This document shows, piece after piece, positions 42,621 to 52,358 of a stretch of 61,761 nt of DNA (position 1 is its first letter; the number at the start of each line of letters is the position of its first letter). The notes below the pieces were generated by a model. That model worked only from the letters and a program-made list of their open reading frames with translations. It searched no databases and was not told the DNA's origin. The translations under genes and the position numbers were made by a program. Source of the stretch: an uncultured Myxococcales bacterium (GTDB taxonomy: Bacteria; Myxococcota_A; UBA9042; DTJE01). The stretch lies in NCBI GenBank assembly GCA_903936705.1, contig CAIZWN010000022.1, forward strand, positions 1 to 61,761, written 5' to 3'.

Positions 42621-43511
42621 ATGTACAGCATGTCCCAGTGGCCCGACATCGTCTTGTCACCTGCGGCCAGGCCCCTGATAGTCCTGGCCCATCCTGACGA
42701 CGAGATCGCCTGCGGCGGTCTGGCGCAACGTCTGCCGGCGTCAACCCGTTTCATGTGGGTCACCGACGGCGATGGGCTTGCCGAGGGCGCCGAAATGCGT
42801 CGTTCCGAGTACGCATCTGCCCGACGCCTCGAGAGCGAGGCCGCGATGGCCACTCTTGGGGTGTCGCCTGACCGACTGCGGTTCCTGGGAAACAGCGAGG
42901 TGGCGATCTTCGATGCGCTTGCCAGGTGTGCCAGCCGGCCTGACGCTCGTCACGACGTTTTCGAACACGCCAGAACGATGGCACGACAGGTCGCCGCCGA
43001 GGTCCTTTCGATGCGGCCGGACGTGGTGTTTACCGTCGCTTGGCAGGGGGCACACCCGGTACACGATCTGGTCCATCTGCTGGTGCGCCGCGCCATCGAA
43101 GACCTGCCCAGGACACTGCTGTTCGAGATGCCATTGTTTGACCCATGGGCGATCATTCCACTGCGTTTTCCACGCTGGCATACAGGAACGGTTCACGAGG
43201 TACGACTGACCCCAGCCGAGACCGATGCCAAGCGTCGAATGGCCGCCTGCTGGCCTTCGCAGGACGTCGTCCTTGACCCGCTTCGCACTGTGATCGCGGT
43301 GGCCGGAGGCCTTCTGGGAATCGCCGGCCGCGGTTTCAATCTTGACACCTTGCTGGCGGTGGAACATTTCGCCCCAGTGCCCCGCGACCGCGACTATCTG
43401 CGAAGCCCGCACGGCCTTGGCCTGCTGGACAACCCGCTCGAACGATACAAGGGCGTCCGAATCTCCCACGCCTCCTCGCTGGCGCCGATCGTCCAGGCCC
43501 TGTCAGCCTGA
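42621..43511 (+). CDS. PIG-L family deacetylase
   Basis: A 296-residue LmbE/PIG-L fold zinc hydrolase. The metal motif AHPDDEIACGG is at residues 23-33 and the second His cluster is in GAHPVHDLVHLLVRRA near 143-158. These enzymes remove N-acetyl groups from GlcNAc-containing or related molecules. VTDGDGLAEGAEMRRSEYA is the usual second loop (VTDGDG). The start is ATG 42621, with GGAGAG about nine bases upstream; ATG 42630 is an alternative. No membrane segment is seen, so it is probably cytoplasmic. It is divergent from the M3 peptidase. Its substrate may belong to the glycan pathways but cannot be stated. Confidence 0.88.
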   Translation: MYSMSQWPDIVLSPAARPLIVLAHPDDEIACGGLAQRLPASTRFMWVTDGDGLAEGAEMRRSEYASARRLESEAAMATLGVSPDRLRFLGNSEVAIFDALARCASRPDARHDVFEHARTMARQVAAEVLSMRPDVVFTVAWQGAHPVHDLVHLLVRRAIEDLPRTLLFEMPLFDPWAIIPLRFPRWHTGTVHEVRLTPAETDAKRRMAACWPSQDVVLDPLRTVIAVAGGLLGIAGRGFNLDTLLAVEHFAPVPRDRDYLRSPHGLGLLDNPLERYKGVRISHASSLAPIVQALSA

Positions 43512-43677
43512 CAGCAAGCCTGTCGAGCCTGCCATGCCTGCCAGCCCACCTTTCACGCAGAAAGGCCAGAAAGATACGCGGGTCCGGCAGGTGGACACAG
43601 GGCGGGCGCTGGGCGGATTGACCCGAATCCGGTACAGGCGTACCATCGGGCGACTTTTGGCTCGCTGGAGAATTTGC

Positions 43678-45549
43678 ATGAGAACGACATCTCTCCGTTG
43701 GCTGGCAGCGCTGACGGTCCTGACCGCGCTGATCGGGACCTCTGCGTGCAAGAAGAAGGACGGCGCCACCGAGGCCGCCAAGGCGGCAATGGCTTCGGAC
43801 GTTGGCGCGATTTCCATGCCAGCCTCGATTATCGGGTTTGCCGGCGCCAGGTCGATGGATGACCTGACCGGCACCATCAGCTCGATAGCCTCAAAGTTTG
43901 CGCCCGAACTGGGGGCGATGCTGGGAGACCAGATCCCCGCGCTGCTTCGAGGCAAGGTTCTTGGCATCAAGAACCTGTCGTGGCTTGATTCACAAAAGCC
44001 GATCAAAGTAGTGGTGGTGGACTTCAAGGTATACGCCAAGCCTTTGATTTTCCTTCTGCCTATCAAGTCCAATGACCTCCTTTCGGCGGCGCTCCCCGAC
44101 AACAAGGCCCCCGCGGCCCCCGACAACGAAACCAGGTTTGCTTCCCCGAATGGAACTCCCGTCTTCCTCAACACGGTCGGCGATTACGCCGTTTTTACGC
44201 TGGACGAGAAGGTGTTCGCCACCGCCAAGGCCTTCCTGGAAGGGGATTTCTCGCGGTACGCGTTTTCTGAAATCCTGGACGTCCAGATCTCCTCGACAAA
44301 CGTCCAACTGGTTGCAGGAGCCGAACTGGCCAAGGCCAAGGAAGGGTTGGAAACAAGCCTTGGCCAGGATCCCACCGCCCAGCTTCTGCCCGGCATGGCC
44401 GATCTGATCAAGAAGGAGATCGAGATGCTCCTGGACGTCGTCAAGCAGACGCAGTACCTGCGCCTTGTCTTGCGCTGGGACAACGCCGACCTGGATATCG
44501 CCGCCTCGCTGAAGGTCGTCGATGGTCTGGGACTGTCCAAGTTCGTAGCCGACACCGGCACTCGCAAGATGGAGCTGTACAAGACCCTTCCGGGTGACGC
44601 CTGGCTGGTTTTCGCCAGCAATATCGACCCGAAGACCTTCGCCGGCTGGACCGAACTCGGTATCGATTTCTGGATGAAGTCGCTGCAGATGACCCCCGAG
44701 GAATCGGCCCAGCTGAAGCAGCTTTCCGAGGAGGCAATGGCGGTCCAGAAGGGTGACAACGCTTTGTACTTCGGCCGCGAGGGCGAGTTCCCGCTGCGCA
44801 TCCTGACGGCGACCGCGGTAACAGACGGCACCAAGGCAAAAGCGGTCACGTACGCACTGTACAAGATGCTGCTGGGCAAGGCCGGTGCGGCCATCGAGAG
44901 GAACGCCGGCCCCGAGCTGAAGGCCCTGCCGAAGCTGGACTGGACTTCGACGACCTCGCTGATCACCGGCCTGCAGCCCGTCCTTGCAACATCCGGAGTC
45001 ACCGCAGGCATCAAGGAAGCGACCGTCGGCGAACTGTCTGCAGACGTGGTCGACATTTCCGTGGACTACTCGAAGGTACCTGGAGGCGCCAGCGCTGCCG
45101 AAATCGAGCGCGTGGCCCGGATGATCGGAAACAAGGTCAGCGGCGCGCTAGCCTTCGACAAGACCCGCATGTACTTCGGGTTCGGACGCGATGCCGTGGC
45201 TGATCTTGGCGCGCTCTCCAAGGCCTCGGCCGGTACCACCTCGACACTGGCCCCCATAATCGACAAGGCCGGTTTTACCCCGGCCCTGGCAGTCTGGCTG
45301 TCGGTCGTTGACCTTCTGAAGGTCGTCGCCTATTTCGACCCGTCATTCGTCAGGAATTTCCCGGGGCTGGCCACCGCAAAACCGGATGCCGGCCTGTCCT
45401 TCGTCATTGGTGGTCGCAACTACAACCTGCTGGACCTGCGCCTTGGGATTCCGGTTGCCCGTCTGGCAGACCTGATGCCCAAGCCTGGTCAGGCCCCCGG
45501 CGGCGGCGCACCCATGGCACCGCCTCCTGCCGCGCCGCCAGTGCACTAA
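43678..45549 (+). CDS. Large lipoprotein-like exported protein of unknown function
   Basis: A 623-residue protein with an N-terminal signal ending LIGTSAC (probable lipidation Cys24) followed by KKKDG. The body is repetitive in style, with alternating helices and strands (GLETSLGQDPTAQLLPGMADLIKK, VDGLGLSKFVADTG, LPGDAWLVFASNIDP), and ends in a Pro/Ala/Gly-rich tail (GGGAPMAPPPAAPPVH). PGDAWLVFASNIDP and the LSKASAGT segments recall large surface proteins that report energy-like quantities, but I do not recognise a family. The ATG at 43678 has GGAG eight bases upstream. Placement after the PIG-L gene by 166 bases may be coincidental. Confidence 0.65.
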   Translation: MRTTSLRWLAALTVLTALIGTSACKKKDGATEAAKAAMASDVGAISMPASIIGFAGARSMDDLTGTISSIASKFAPELGAMLGDQIPALLRGKVLGIKNLSWLDSQKPIKVVVVDFKVYAKPLIFLLPIKSNDLLSAALPDNKAPAAPDNETRFASPNGTPVFLNTVGDYAVFTLDEKVFATAKAFLEGDFSRYAFSEILDVQISSTNVQLVAGAELAKAKEGLETSLGQDPTAQLLPGMADLIKKEIEMLLDVVKQTQYLRLVLRWDNADLDIAASLKVVDGLGLSKFVADTGTRKMELYKTLPGDAWLVFASNIDPKTFAGWTELGIDFWMKSLQMTPEESAQLKQLSEEAMAVQKGDNALYFGREGEFPLRILTATAVTDGTKAKAVTYALYKMLLGKAGAAIERNAGPELKALPKLDWTSTTSLITGLQPVLATSGVTAGIKEATVGELSADVVDISVDYSKVPGGASAAEIERVARMIGNKVSGALAFDKTRMYFGFGRDAVADLGALSKASAGTTSTLAPIIDKAGFTPALAVWLSVVDLLKVVAYFDPSFVRNFPGLATAKPDAGLSFVIGGRNYNLLDLRLGIPVARLADLMPKPGQAPGGGAPMAPPPAAPPVH

Positions 45550-45615
45550 TAGAAAGCAATCTCGGCACCAGCCCTGCCCCAGCCTGAAACCGTGTATTTC
45601 CACCGGCAAATGCAC

Positions 45616-45652
45616 CCTTGACGCACTGATCCCTTGCGTTAACCTTGACGCA
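45616..45652. promoter_or_regulatory. Direct and inverted repeats before the 45682 gene
   Basis: CCTTGACGCA occurs twice, at 45616-45625 and 45643-45652, 27 bases apart. The second copy also ends a small inverted pair (TGCGT at 45635-45639 and ACGCA at 45648-45652). The block lies 30 bases upstream of a strong ribosome site. It could be an operator or tandem -35 elements, but no matching -10 is seen. Confidence 0.3.
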
Positions 45653-45681
45653 GGCCTGTGTCATTTCTCTCAGGAGGAATC

Positions 45682-46509
45682 ATGGAAAATTCGAATCTGG
45701 TACTGACTATTCCGCAGGGGTCGGTAATCGCCACAAGTCTTGGGATTGCCGGCCTGGCCAAGCATCTCAGCCCCGGCTCGGGCAAGCACTTCCACGGCAG
45801 GGCGATCTACGTGGATCTGGCTGTCAAGGACTGCACGGCAGCATTCGACTTCCAGGATCAGGGAGGATGGCGCAACGCACAGGCCGATACGAACTCGGCC
45901 CTGGCTGGAGTCTGTTCAGGCAAGCGCACCAAGACCGCGCTTTCCAACTCGGCCTTTGACGCAACCCCTCTGGATGCCTTCAAAGCCGCGTACATAATCA
46001 AGACCGGAGGACAGGTTCTCGAGATGGAGCCCTTCATCGACCTGGTGAAGTTCAGCTCCGTCGATTGCCCTGACGGCTTGACGCCCCAGGCCATCGCCCA
46101 GCGGATCGGACAGCCCGAACCGATGAGTCGCAAGCCCAGGATGTACCTGGTGTTTGCGCCGGTCGAACTGCTGGTCATCAGCAATCTGACGCCAATCGAA
46201 TACGCCTGGTACGCGACCCGCAGGACCGGCAAGATTTTTCGCCAGTGCTGCTTCGCGGAACTGAAGTCAGTCCAGACCCAGCTTGCCGCCCACGCTCGCT
46301 ACGAGGAATGCTTCCGGGAGATCTCGGAAAAGCCCAGCAAGAAAACCAAGACAGTGGCACTGACCAACCTGCTGAACAATGTGCCTTTCCAGGCATGGAC
46401 AGGCTTCGACCGGAAGGTCGAGGGCGGCCTGTACTTCGCCGATAACAAGCATCTTCTGGTCGCCAGGTTCCCGCAGACGCTGCCCTGGGACTGGGAGAAA
46501 GCCCTCTAG
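45682..46509 (+). CDS. Hypothetical protein, 275 residues
   Basis: A soluble-looking protein with no signal peptide or membrane helix. The start is firm, with AGGAGG five bases before the ATG. The N-terminus MENSNLVLTIPQGSVIATSLGIAGLAKHL and the segment KHFHGRAIYVDLAVKDC precede a Cys-containing middle (CAAF, CSGK, RQCCFAEL) and a Lys-rich stretch (EKPSKKTKTVALTNLLNNVPFQAW). The last part (FDRKVEGGLYFADNKHLLVARFP) looks like a small beta sheet. I cannot assign a family. Lower similarity to its neighbours and a lone promoter-like block suggest an independent transcript that converges on the response-regulator gene. Confidence 0.62.
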   Translation: MENSNLVLTIPQGSVIATSLGIAGLAKHLSPGSGKHFHGRAIYVDLAVKDCTAAFDFQDQGGWRNAQADTNSALAGVCSGKRTKTALSNSAFDATPLDAFKAAYIIKTGGQVLEMEPFIDLVKFSSVDCPDGLTPQAIAQRIGQPEPMSRKPRMYLVFAPVELLVISNLTPIEYAWYATRRTGKIFRQCCFAELKSVQTQLAAHARYEECFREISEKPSKKTKTVALTNLLNNVPFQAWTGFDRKVEGGLYFADNKHLLVARFPQTLPWDWEKAL

Positions 46510-46584
46510 GCAAACCCGGAAAAATCTCACGCCACAAGTAACTGGCTCAGCCTGAGCAAACTGTCAACACGCGTAACCAGAAGG

Positions 46585-47958
46585 TCACGGCTCGCCGCGA
46601 TCGGCCCATCGCTCGCGCTGACGGTACAAAGTGCGCCTGTTGATGCCCAGAATCCGGGCAGCTCGCTCCTTGTTGCCCCCTGTCTCGGCAAGCACATGCA
46701 AAATGTACCGACGTTCAACCTCGCGCAACGGCGGCAAAGGGCCACCCGCCGGCCAGGGAGTCCCGTTGGCTTCACCCGGGCCAAGGGCAGGAAGGTCGTC
46801 CTCGTCAATGACGTCGCCGTTGGTCAGCACCACCAGCCTCTCGACGATATTTTCCAACTCGCGCACGTTGCCTTCCCATGGTCGCCTCATCAGCGCATCC
46901 ATGGCGCGCGGCGTCAGGCGCCTGGGCTCGGTGCTGGTGCGGCCTGCAAACGACTTCAGGAAGTGATCGACCAGCATCGGGATGTCCTCGACCCGTTCGG
47001 CCAGCGACGGCAGGCGGATAGGGATGACACTGAGACGGTAGTATAGATCCTCCCTGAAGGTCCCCTCTCGCACTGCCGTCTTCAGATCCCTGTGCGTTGC
47101 TGCGATGATCCGACAGTCCACGGGCGCCGACTTCGACGAGCCAACAGGACGAACCTCGCGATCCTGCAAGACCCGAAGCAGCTTGGCCTGTAGGGCCATT
47201 CCAAGATCGCCGATCTCGTCCAGGAACAGAGTCCCACCGGAGGCTTCGGCAAACAGGCCGCGCCGCGCGGTATAGGCGCCGGTGAAGGCGCCGCGCGTAT
47301 GCCCGAACAGCTCGCTTTCCAGCAGTCCTTCGGGAATCGCACTGCAGTTGACCGGCACGAAAGGACCATGCGCACGCCGACCGCCAAAGTGGACGGCCCG
47401 CGCGACCAGTTCCTTGCCTGTGCCGGAATCGCCCAGGATCAGGACGTTGCTCATGGAATCGGCAACCAGTTCCACCAGGCGAAAAACCTCCCGCATCGCC
47501 TTGCTGCGACCGATCAACTGCTGAATCCCGAAGCGATCGCCCACCTCGCGGCGCAGCCGACGGTTCTCCTGCACCAGGCGTCGCTGCTCGACAGCCTTGG
47601 CGACAAGAGCCTCCATCTCCCGCATCTTGAAAGGCTTGGTCACAAAGTAGAAGGCGCCAGCCTTCATGGCCTCAATGGCGCGATCGATCGAACCGAATGC
47701 CGTCACGATTATTACAGGGAGGTCGGGGCGGTCGGCCTTGACCCCCTGGAGAAGCTCCATTCCATCGCCATCTCGCATACGAAGGTCTGTTACAACAACG
47801 TCGAAATCGCCGTTGCGAACCTTCTCCAGTCCCTCGGACCCTCCCCTGGCTCCCTCTGCTTCGTAACCAGCCCTTCCAAGGAAATCAACCAGAAGATCGC
47901 ACATCTCCTGTTCATCATCCACAACCAGCACTGCCGCTCTTCTTTCGGCATCCGCCAT
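46585..47958 (-). CDS. NtrC-family sigma-54-dependent response regulator
   Basis: A 457-residue regulator. The receiver domain (about 8-122) has the phosphorylation Asp58 in VVVTDLRM, the acidic pair DDE at 14-16 and the Lys in VTKPFKM near 107. The AAA+ domain (about 148-380) has Walker A GDSGTGKE, the sigma-54 contact loop GAFTGA near 222-227 and GGTLFLDEIGDL. A Fis-type helix-turn-helix ends the chain (NKERAARILGINRRTLYRQRERW). It activates RNA polymerase with sigma-54. GGGAGG lies six bases before the ATG. The partner kinase is encoded divergently, 67 bases away. Target genes are not identified here. Confidence 0.93.
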   Translation of the reverse strand: MADAERRAAVLVVDDEQEMCDLLVDFLGRAGYEAEGARGGSEGLEKVRNGDFDVVVTDLRMRDGDGMELLQGVKADRPDLPVIIVTAFGSIDRAIEAMKAGAFYFVTKPFKMREMEALVAKAVEQRRLVQENRRLRREVGDRFGIQQLIGRSKAMREVFRLVELVADSMSNVLILGDSGTGKELVARAVHFGGRRAHGPFVPVNCSAIPEGLLESELFGHTRGAFTGAYTARRGLFAEASGGTLFLDEIGDLGMALQAKLLRVLQDREVRPVGSSKSAPVDCRIIAATHRDLKTAVREGTFREDLYYRLSVIPIRLPSLAERVEDIPMLVDHFLKSFAGRTSTEPRRLTPRAMDALMRRPWEGNVRELENIVERLVVLTNGDVIDEDDLPALGPGEANGTPWPAGGPLPPLREVERRYILHVLAETGGNKERAARILGINRRTLYRQRERWADRGEP

Positions 47959-48025
47959 GATCGCCTCCCTCAGTCGCAGCACCAGATCCGGCACACGCGA
48001 GGCAGCCTAGCACACCCGTGGCTTA

Positions 48026-49390
48026 TTGTCCCATGTCACCGACCAGCACGATTGTCGATATCCCGTGATACCCTCGGTCAAGGTTGCGGCCCTGAGGTAT
48101 GCCATCGAGAAGCGCGTCGGCACAGCAGCGCAGGACGCCGAAATTGCGACCAGAGGTGACCAGCGCCGGCAGGAGATCCACGGCGCCCTGTCCGAGGCAC
48201 TGGTCGTCGCACTGGGTCCCGAGGACGTCGCCCGCGCCGCCATCGAGGCGGTCGAACGCATGGGCGCGCCCTGGACAGCCTTCCTGCTGGGCAGCGGGAT
48301 TCCCGAAGGCTCGGCACCGACCCAGTCGAATCGCCCCCGCGTTCTTGCCTCGTCCGGAATGGACGAACAGGCGCTGCAGGCTCTGGGCGATCGTCCCGAT
48401 GTCCGCGAGTGGTTGGCCAACCCTGCCGGTCACTCCCCGTACTCCGTCGTACCAGCCGACAAACCCCACGGCGCGGTACTGGGACTGTTTCGCCTGAGGG
48501 GCCGGGCCGACGACCTGGGCTGCCTTGCCGTGGCCGCCCTGCCGTCGGCAGCCCGCGACGAGTCGTTCTGGGACCTGCTTGCCGCCGTAGCCAACTGGTC
48601 GGGAGTGGCACTTGAACGCGCCCTGCTGCACCGCCGACTCGAGATGGCATTTGCCGAGGCGCGCAACACCCAGCGAAGGCTGCTGCAGGCCGAGAAGCAG
48701 TCCGCCATTGGCAGACTGGCCGCCGGGCTGGCTCACGAAATCGGGACTCCCCTGAATGTCATCTCGGGTCGGGCCGAGATGCTGCTGGAGGAGATCGGCG
48801 GCACAAGCCAGCGCTCGGCGCAGTCGCTGAGATCGATCATCACCCAGATCGAACGGATCACCGGGCTGGTAGGCCAGTTGCTGGACTTTGCACGCGAGCA
48901 CGCCCCCGCCAGGGGACAGGTTCCGCTGGCCGACGTCATTGGCGCGGTTCTCGAACTTCTGGAGCGGGCATTCGCCAAGGCCGGCGTCGAGGTTTCAACA
49001 TCCATAGCCTCCGATCTGCCGAAGGTCAGGGCCGACAAGAACCAGATGCAGCAGGTGTTCATCAACCTGCTGATGAACAGCATCGACGCCATCGTGCTGG
49101 ACCCGGAACGCGCCACAAAGGGCCGCGGGCACATAGTCGTTTCGGCAAAGGCGGTATCGCGCGAACTGGTCAAGGTCCGGGTCGAGGATGATGGTCACGG
49201 AATCGAGGCCGCGAACCTGAACAAGGTCTTCGACCCGTTCTTCAGCACCAAGCCAGTAGGGACCGGGACCGGCCTGGGGCTGGCCGTCGTCTATGGAATC
49301 GTGGCCGAGCACGGTGGAACGATCGACATCCAGAGCCGCTGGACCCAAGGCACGACTGTCACGTTCACCCTGCCTGTCAGCCCCGATTGA
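48026..49390 (+). CDS. Sensor histidine kinase, partner of the NtrC-like regulator
   Basis: An approximately 454-residue kinase with no clear membrane helix. About 45-205 is a GAF-like sensory region (ALSEALVVALGPEDVARAAIEAVERMG, CLAVAALPSAARDESFWDLLAAVANW). A coiled segment precedes the HisKA H-box, LAHEIGTPLNVISGRAE, with the phospho-acceptor His near 237. The HATPase core shows the N-box (QQVFINLLMNSIDAI), VEDDGHGIEAANLNKVFDPFFSTK and the G2 loop GTGTGLGLAVVYGI. It would phosphorylate Asp58 of the divergent regulator. Start uncertain: TTG 48026 or GTG 48065, neither with a strong ribosome site. The domain calls do not depend on this. Confidence 0.9.
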   Translation: MSHVTDQHDCRYPVIPSVKVAALRYAIEKRVGTAAQDAEIATRGDQRRQEIHGALSEALVVALGPEDVARAAIEAVERMGAPWTAFLLGSGIPEGSAPTQSNRPRVLASSGMDEQALQALGDRPDVREWLANPAGHSPYSVVPADKPHGAVLGLFRLRGRADDLGCLAVAALPSAARDESFWDLLAAVANWSGVALERALLHRRLEMAFAEARNTQRRLLQAEKQSAIGRLAAGLAHEIGTPLNVISGRAEMLLEEIGGTSQRSAQSLRSIITQIERITGLVGQLLDFAREHAPARGQVPLADVIGAVLELLERAFAKAGVEVSTSIASDLPKVRADKNQMQQVFINLLMNSIDAIVLDPERATKGRGHIVVSAKAVSRELVKVRVEDDGHGIEAANLNKVFDPFFSTKPVGTGTGLGLAVVYGIVAEHGGTIDIQSRWTQGTTVTFTLPVSPD

Positions 49391-49416
49391 AAGACGCGAT
49401 TTCGGGATGTCCGGGC

Positions 49417-51027
49417 CTACAGCTTCGGCACGCCCACCGTGAACAGCAGGGTCTTGAGGTCCGAGTCCGTAAAGCGGAATCCGGCGCCGACAAAGTAGTC
49501 GCGCCCCCGGCGGTTGAAAGCGTCGTCAATGCCGGCCGACACGTAGAACACATTGAACAGCGTGTACATGACCGAACTCTTCAACCGTGGCCACTTGTCC
49601 GCCGTGAAGTCGAACAAATCAGCCGTCAGCTTCAGGCTGTCCTTGAAGAACTCGAAATCCATGCCAACACCGCCGGAATTCTCGATCAGGCCAAAACGGC
49701 CAGTCCAGAAGGCGTACCGCCTGGCGTACTCCAGCGTGAACTTCACCTGCGACTCCTTGGTCTCGGTAATGCGCTCGGTGACTGCGCCGGGGACACGAGG
49801 GTCATTGGTCAGGGTCAGCCTTTCGGTCGTGCTGGTCTTGCCACGCGGGTCGAAAACCAGTTCGATCAGGTAGTACTTGGACTTGTCGGGCTGCAGGCGC
49901 AGTGTCAAATAGTTCTTCAACGCCCTCTGGTACAGGTTGAATTCGGTGCGAAAACCAATCTGCGTCTGAAGTCGCGTAACCGATTTGACCAGGGTGCCGA
50001 CATCGTCAACAACCCCCTCGACCTTCTTCACAACGGTATCGTCGTTGACCAGCGAGCCAATCGCGCCCTGCCCGCCATCGATCTTGCGGGCAATACTGGC
50101 CACCGACCGGGTCGCTTCCTCCATGTGCACCAGCGATGTGGCCAACTTCTCCAGGGCCTCGTCGATGCGCGAAACACGCTGGTCGGAACCTGGCCCTGTC
50201 ATCGCCAGCTTCAACTCGCGGGTGATTACCTCGATGTTCTTCATGGACGCGGCAAGGCTCTCCACCGACGCCGAGCTCATCCGGGCCGCATCGCGCGAAA
50301 AACGCTCGACGTTCTCGGCGATCCGATCCAGCCGACCACCCTGATCGCCGGTTGTCACCCGATCCACGAATTTCCGCACGTCCTCGGCCGCCATCGCGAT
50401 CGACTTCGAGGACAGGGCCACATCCTCCAGCACCCGGTCGATCCTCGCCTGCCCCGAAGCGCCACCGACGGTACCCGCCAAGGCCCCGGTAACCACTTGG
50501 ATATCACTGGCAATCTTGTCGATTTTGGGAAGGATATCGGCCGTCTTCTCGAACCGGTTGGCTATGGCCATCAGCCCGGCCTCGCCAACCACGTTCGGGA
50601 TCGAATCGCCGTCCTTCAGGGTTTCGCCAGCAGCCCCCGGGGCGATCTCCAGGTAGTAGTCGCCCAGCATTGTCGCCGCGCGCCGCGTTATCGTTGCCGC
50701 GTGTATTCGTCGGCCGTCCGGTCCCGGGATTCCAGCGTACAGGACGATCTTTTCGCCCAGCCTGATGGTCACTCGCGCCTTGGTGGCCCCGTCGCCCAGG
50801 GTGACCAGCTCGATGCCCTCCATCGTCCCTACCGGAATCCCCGAAACGGTGACTCGACTGTGCGAGGCAAGCCCCGACACGTCGTCGAAATCCGCATTGA
50901 CACGATAGCCATCGCCCTTGCCCACAATCGGCTTCTGCACCGTTCCGAACAGGGCAACAAAGACGATGACCGCCCCGATGGACATCAGGCCCACCATCAG
51001 CGGTGCGCGAACGCGCTTGAACGTCAT
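49417..51027 (-). CDS. mlaD: MCE/MlaD-family protein with long helical region and C-terminal beta-rich domain
   Basis: A 536-residue protein, far longer than the approximately 180 residues of E. coli MlaD. One membrane helix (about 11-33) is followed by a single MCE domain (about 38-125; ADFDDVSGLASHSRVTVSGIPVGTM, ATMLGDYYLEI). About 150-330 is a long helical stretch (VEDVALSSKSIAMAAEDVRKF and repeats of similar character). From 345 to the end, alternating strands with aromatic borders (YYLIELVFDPRG, FTLEYARRYAFWTGRFGLIE, YFVGAGFRFTDSDLKTLLFTVGVP) resemble an outer-membrane barrel. It may carry lipids across the periplasm. The start overlaps the MlaF stop (ATGA). Confidence 0.86.
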   Translation of the reverse strand: MTFKRVRAPLMVGLMSIGAVIVFVALFGTVQKPIVGKGDGYRVNADFDDVSGLASHSRVTVSGIPVGTMEGIELVTLGDGATKARVTIRLGEKIVLYAGIPGPDGRRIHAATITRRAATMLGDYYLEIAPGAAGETLKDGDSIPNVVGEAGLMAIANRFEKTADILPKIDKIASDIQVVTGALAGTVGGASGQARIDRVLEDVALSSKSIAMAAEDVRKFVDRVTTGDQGGRLDRIAENVERFSRDAARMSSASVESLAASMKNIEVITRELKLAMTGPGSDQRVSRIDEALEKLATSLVHMEEATRSVASIARKIDGGQGAIGSLVNDDTVVKKVEGVVDDVGTLVKSVTRLQTQIGFRTEFNLYQRALKNYLTLRLQPDKSKYYLIELVFDPRGKTSTTERLTLTNDPRVPGAVTERITETKESQVKFTLEYARRYAFWTGRFGLIENSGGVGMDFEFFKDSLKLTADLFDFTADKWPRLKSSVMYTLFNVFYVSAGIDDAFNRRGRDYFVGAGFRFTDSDLKTLLFTVGVPKL

Positions 51028-51791
51028 CCGGCAGCCTCCAGGGTCAGCGGGCCGGTGCCCGAAAGGTAGATGAAGCGCCGAACCACCTCGTTCCGACTGT
51101 TTCGGACCTGTTGGGCAGTTCCCTGGACCTCGACGCGACCGTTCGACAGCATTGCAACCTTGTCGGCCATGCGGAACGAAGATGCCATGTCATGGCTTAC
51201 CACAAGCGACGTGATCTTCAGTTCGCGCCGGGCAGTCAGGATCATGTCCTCGACGTTCTCGCACATGATCGGGTCCAGGCCTGTCATCGGTTCGTCGTAG
51301 ATCACGATTCGGGGGTCCAGGATCGTTGCCCGCGCCAGCCCCACGCGCTTTCGCATGCCTCCCGACAACTCGGACGGGAACTTTTCCTCGACGTTGCTGA
51401 GGCCCAGTTGCAACAGCCGCCCCAGTGCCTTGTCGCGCATCTGGCGCTGGGTCAGGCTTGTGTGTTCGACCAGCGGGAAGATGACGTTCTCCAGCACCGA
51501 CATGCTGTCAAACAGCGCCGACTGCTGAAACAGCATCCCGAATTTCCGGCGGATCACGGTCATCTGGCTTTCCGGCAGATGGGTTATGTCCTGCCCATCA
51601 ACCTCAATGGAACCCTCATCGGGCCTCAGCAGCCCGATAACGTGCTTGACCAGGACCGACTTGCCACAACCCGACGGCCCGATCACGACCGTGATGCCGC
51701 CATCCTCCAGATCCAGATCCACACCGCGCAGGACGGCCACGCCGCCGAACGACTTGTAAAGCCCCTTGATGGATACGATTGGGGCTGCCAA
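51024..51791 (-). CDS. mlaF: MlaF-type ABC transporter ATP-binding protein
   Basis: A 255-residue ATPase. Walker A is GPSGCGKS near 38-45, then the Q-loop, the signature ELSGGMRKRVGLARA near 139-153, Walker B IVIYDEPMTGLDP near 160-172 and the switch His in VVSHDM near 198. It would power lipid movement through an MlaE permease coupled to the MCE protein encoded next. The start is TTG at 51791, supported by AGAGGG six to eight bases upstream and by the MAAPIVSIKGL frame; no in-frame ATG or GTG fits. No mlaE lies beside it in this window, which is unusual for the family. Confidence 0.9.
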   Translation of the reverse strand: MAAPIVSIKGLYKSFGGVAVLRGVDLDLEDGGITVVIGPSGCGKSVLVKHVIGLLRPDEGSIEVDGQDITHLPESQMTVIRRKFGMLFQQSALFDSMSVLENVIFPLVEHTSLTQRQMRDKALGRLLQLGLSNVEEKFPSELSGGMRKRVGLARATILDPRIVIYDEPMTGLDPIMCENVEDMILTARRELKITSLVVSHDMASSFRMADKVAMLSNGRVEVQGTAQQVRNSRNEVVRRFIYLSGTGPLTLEAAG

Positions 51792-51945
51792 TCCGGGACC
51801 CTCTTGAAGCTGTTCGCCAGCATTCTAGCGCGCCGAACAGGATACGGAAAATGAAATCGAAACCATACGCGAAACCGATATTGCCGATCGAAACGATTGA
51901 GGGGCGCAAAGCGCAGCGGGCCGAAGCGTACCGAACGGGGTCGGT

Positions 51946-52347
51946 CTAGCGCTTGCTGTACTGGAAGCGCTTGCGGGCGCCGGGCTGACCGTACTTTTTG
52001 CGCTCCTTGGCGCGCGGGTCGCGGGTCAGCAGCCCAGCCTTCTTGATCGGGCTGCGCCATTCATCGGTGTTCATCGCCGAAAGGCAGCGGGCGATGCCAT
52101 GCCTGACAGCGCCGGCCTGACCTGTCTCGCCGCCGCCGCGAACGGTCGCGACGACATCGAAGGCCTCGGCCTGCTCGATTACGGTCAGGGGCTGCCGCAC
52201 CATGATGACGTGATTCGGACGGCAGAAATAGTTGGAGACATCGCGGCCATTGACGGTGATCTTGCCGGTGCCAGGCACCAGCCTCACGCGCGCCGCAGCT
52301 TCCTTCCGACGACCGGTAGCCAGGGGAGACGGGTTCACTTCAGACAT
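51946..52347 (-). CDS. rpsI: Small ribosomal subunit protein uS9
   Basis: A 133-residue S9 protein. [27 protein letters not shown], in parts [10 protein letters not shown] and [11 protein letters not shown], opens the fold. The C-terminal tail [18 protein letters not shown] reaches the ribosomal P site in known structures. The length is normal. It follows rplM by 11 bases, the conserved bacterial order, so one promoter upstream of rplM probably serves both. About 150 non-coding bases separate it from mlaF downstream. Confidence 0.97.
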   Translation of the reverse strand: MSEVNPSPLATGRRKEAAARVRLVPGTGKITVNGRDVSNYFCRPNHVIMVRQPLTVIEQAEAFDVVATVRGGGETGQAGAVRHGIARCLSAMNTDEWRSPIKKAGLLTRDPRAKERKKYGQPGARKRFQYSKR

Positions 52348-52358
52348 GACGTCCTCGC

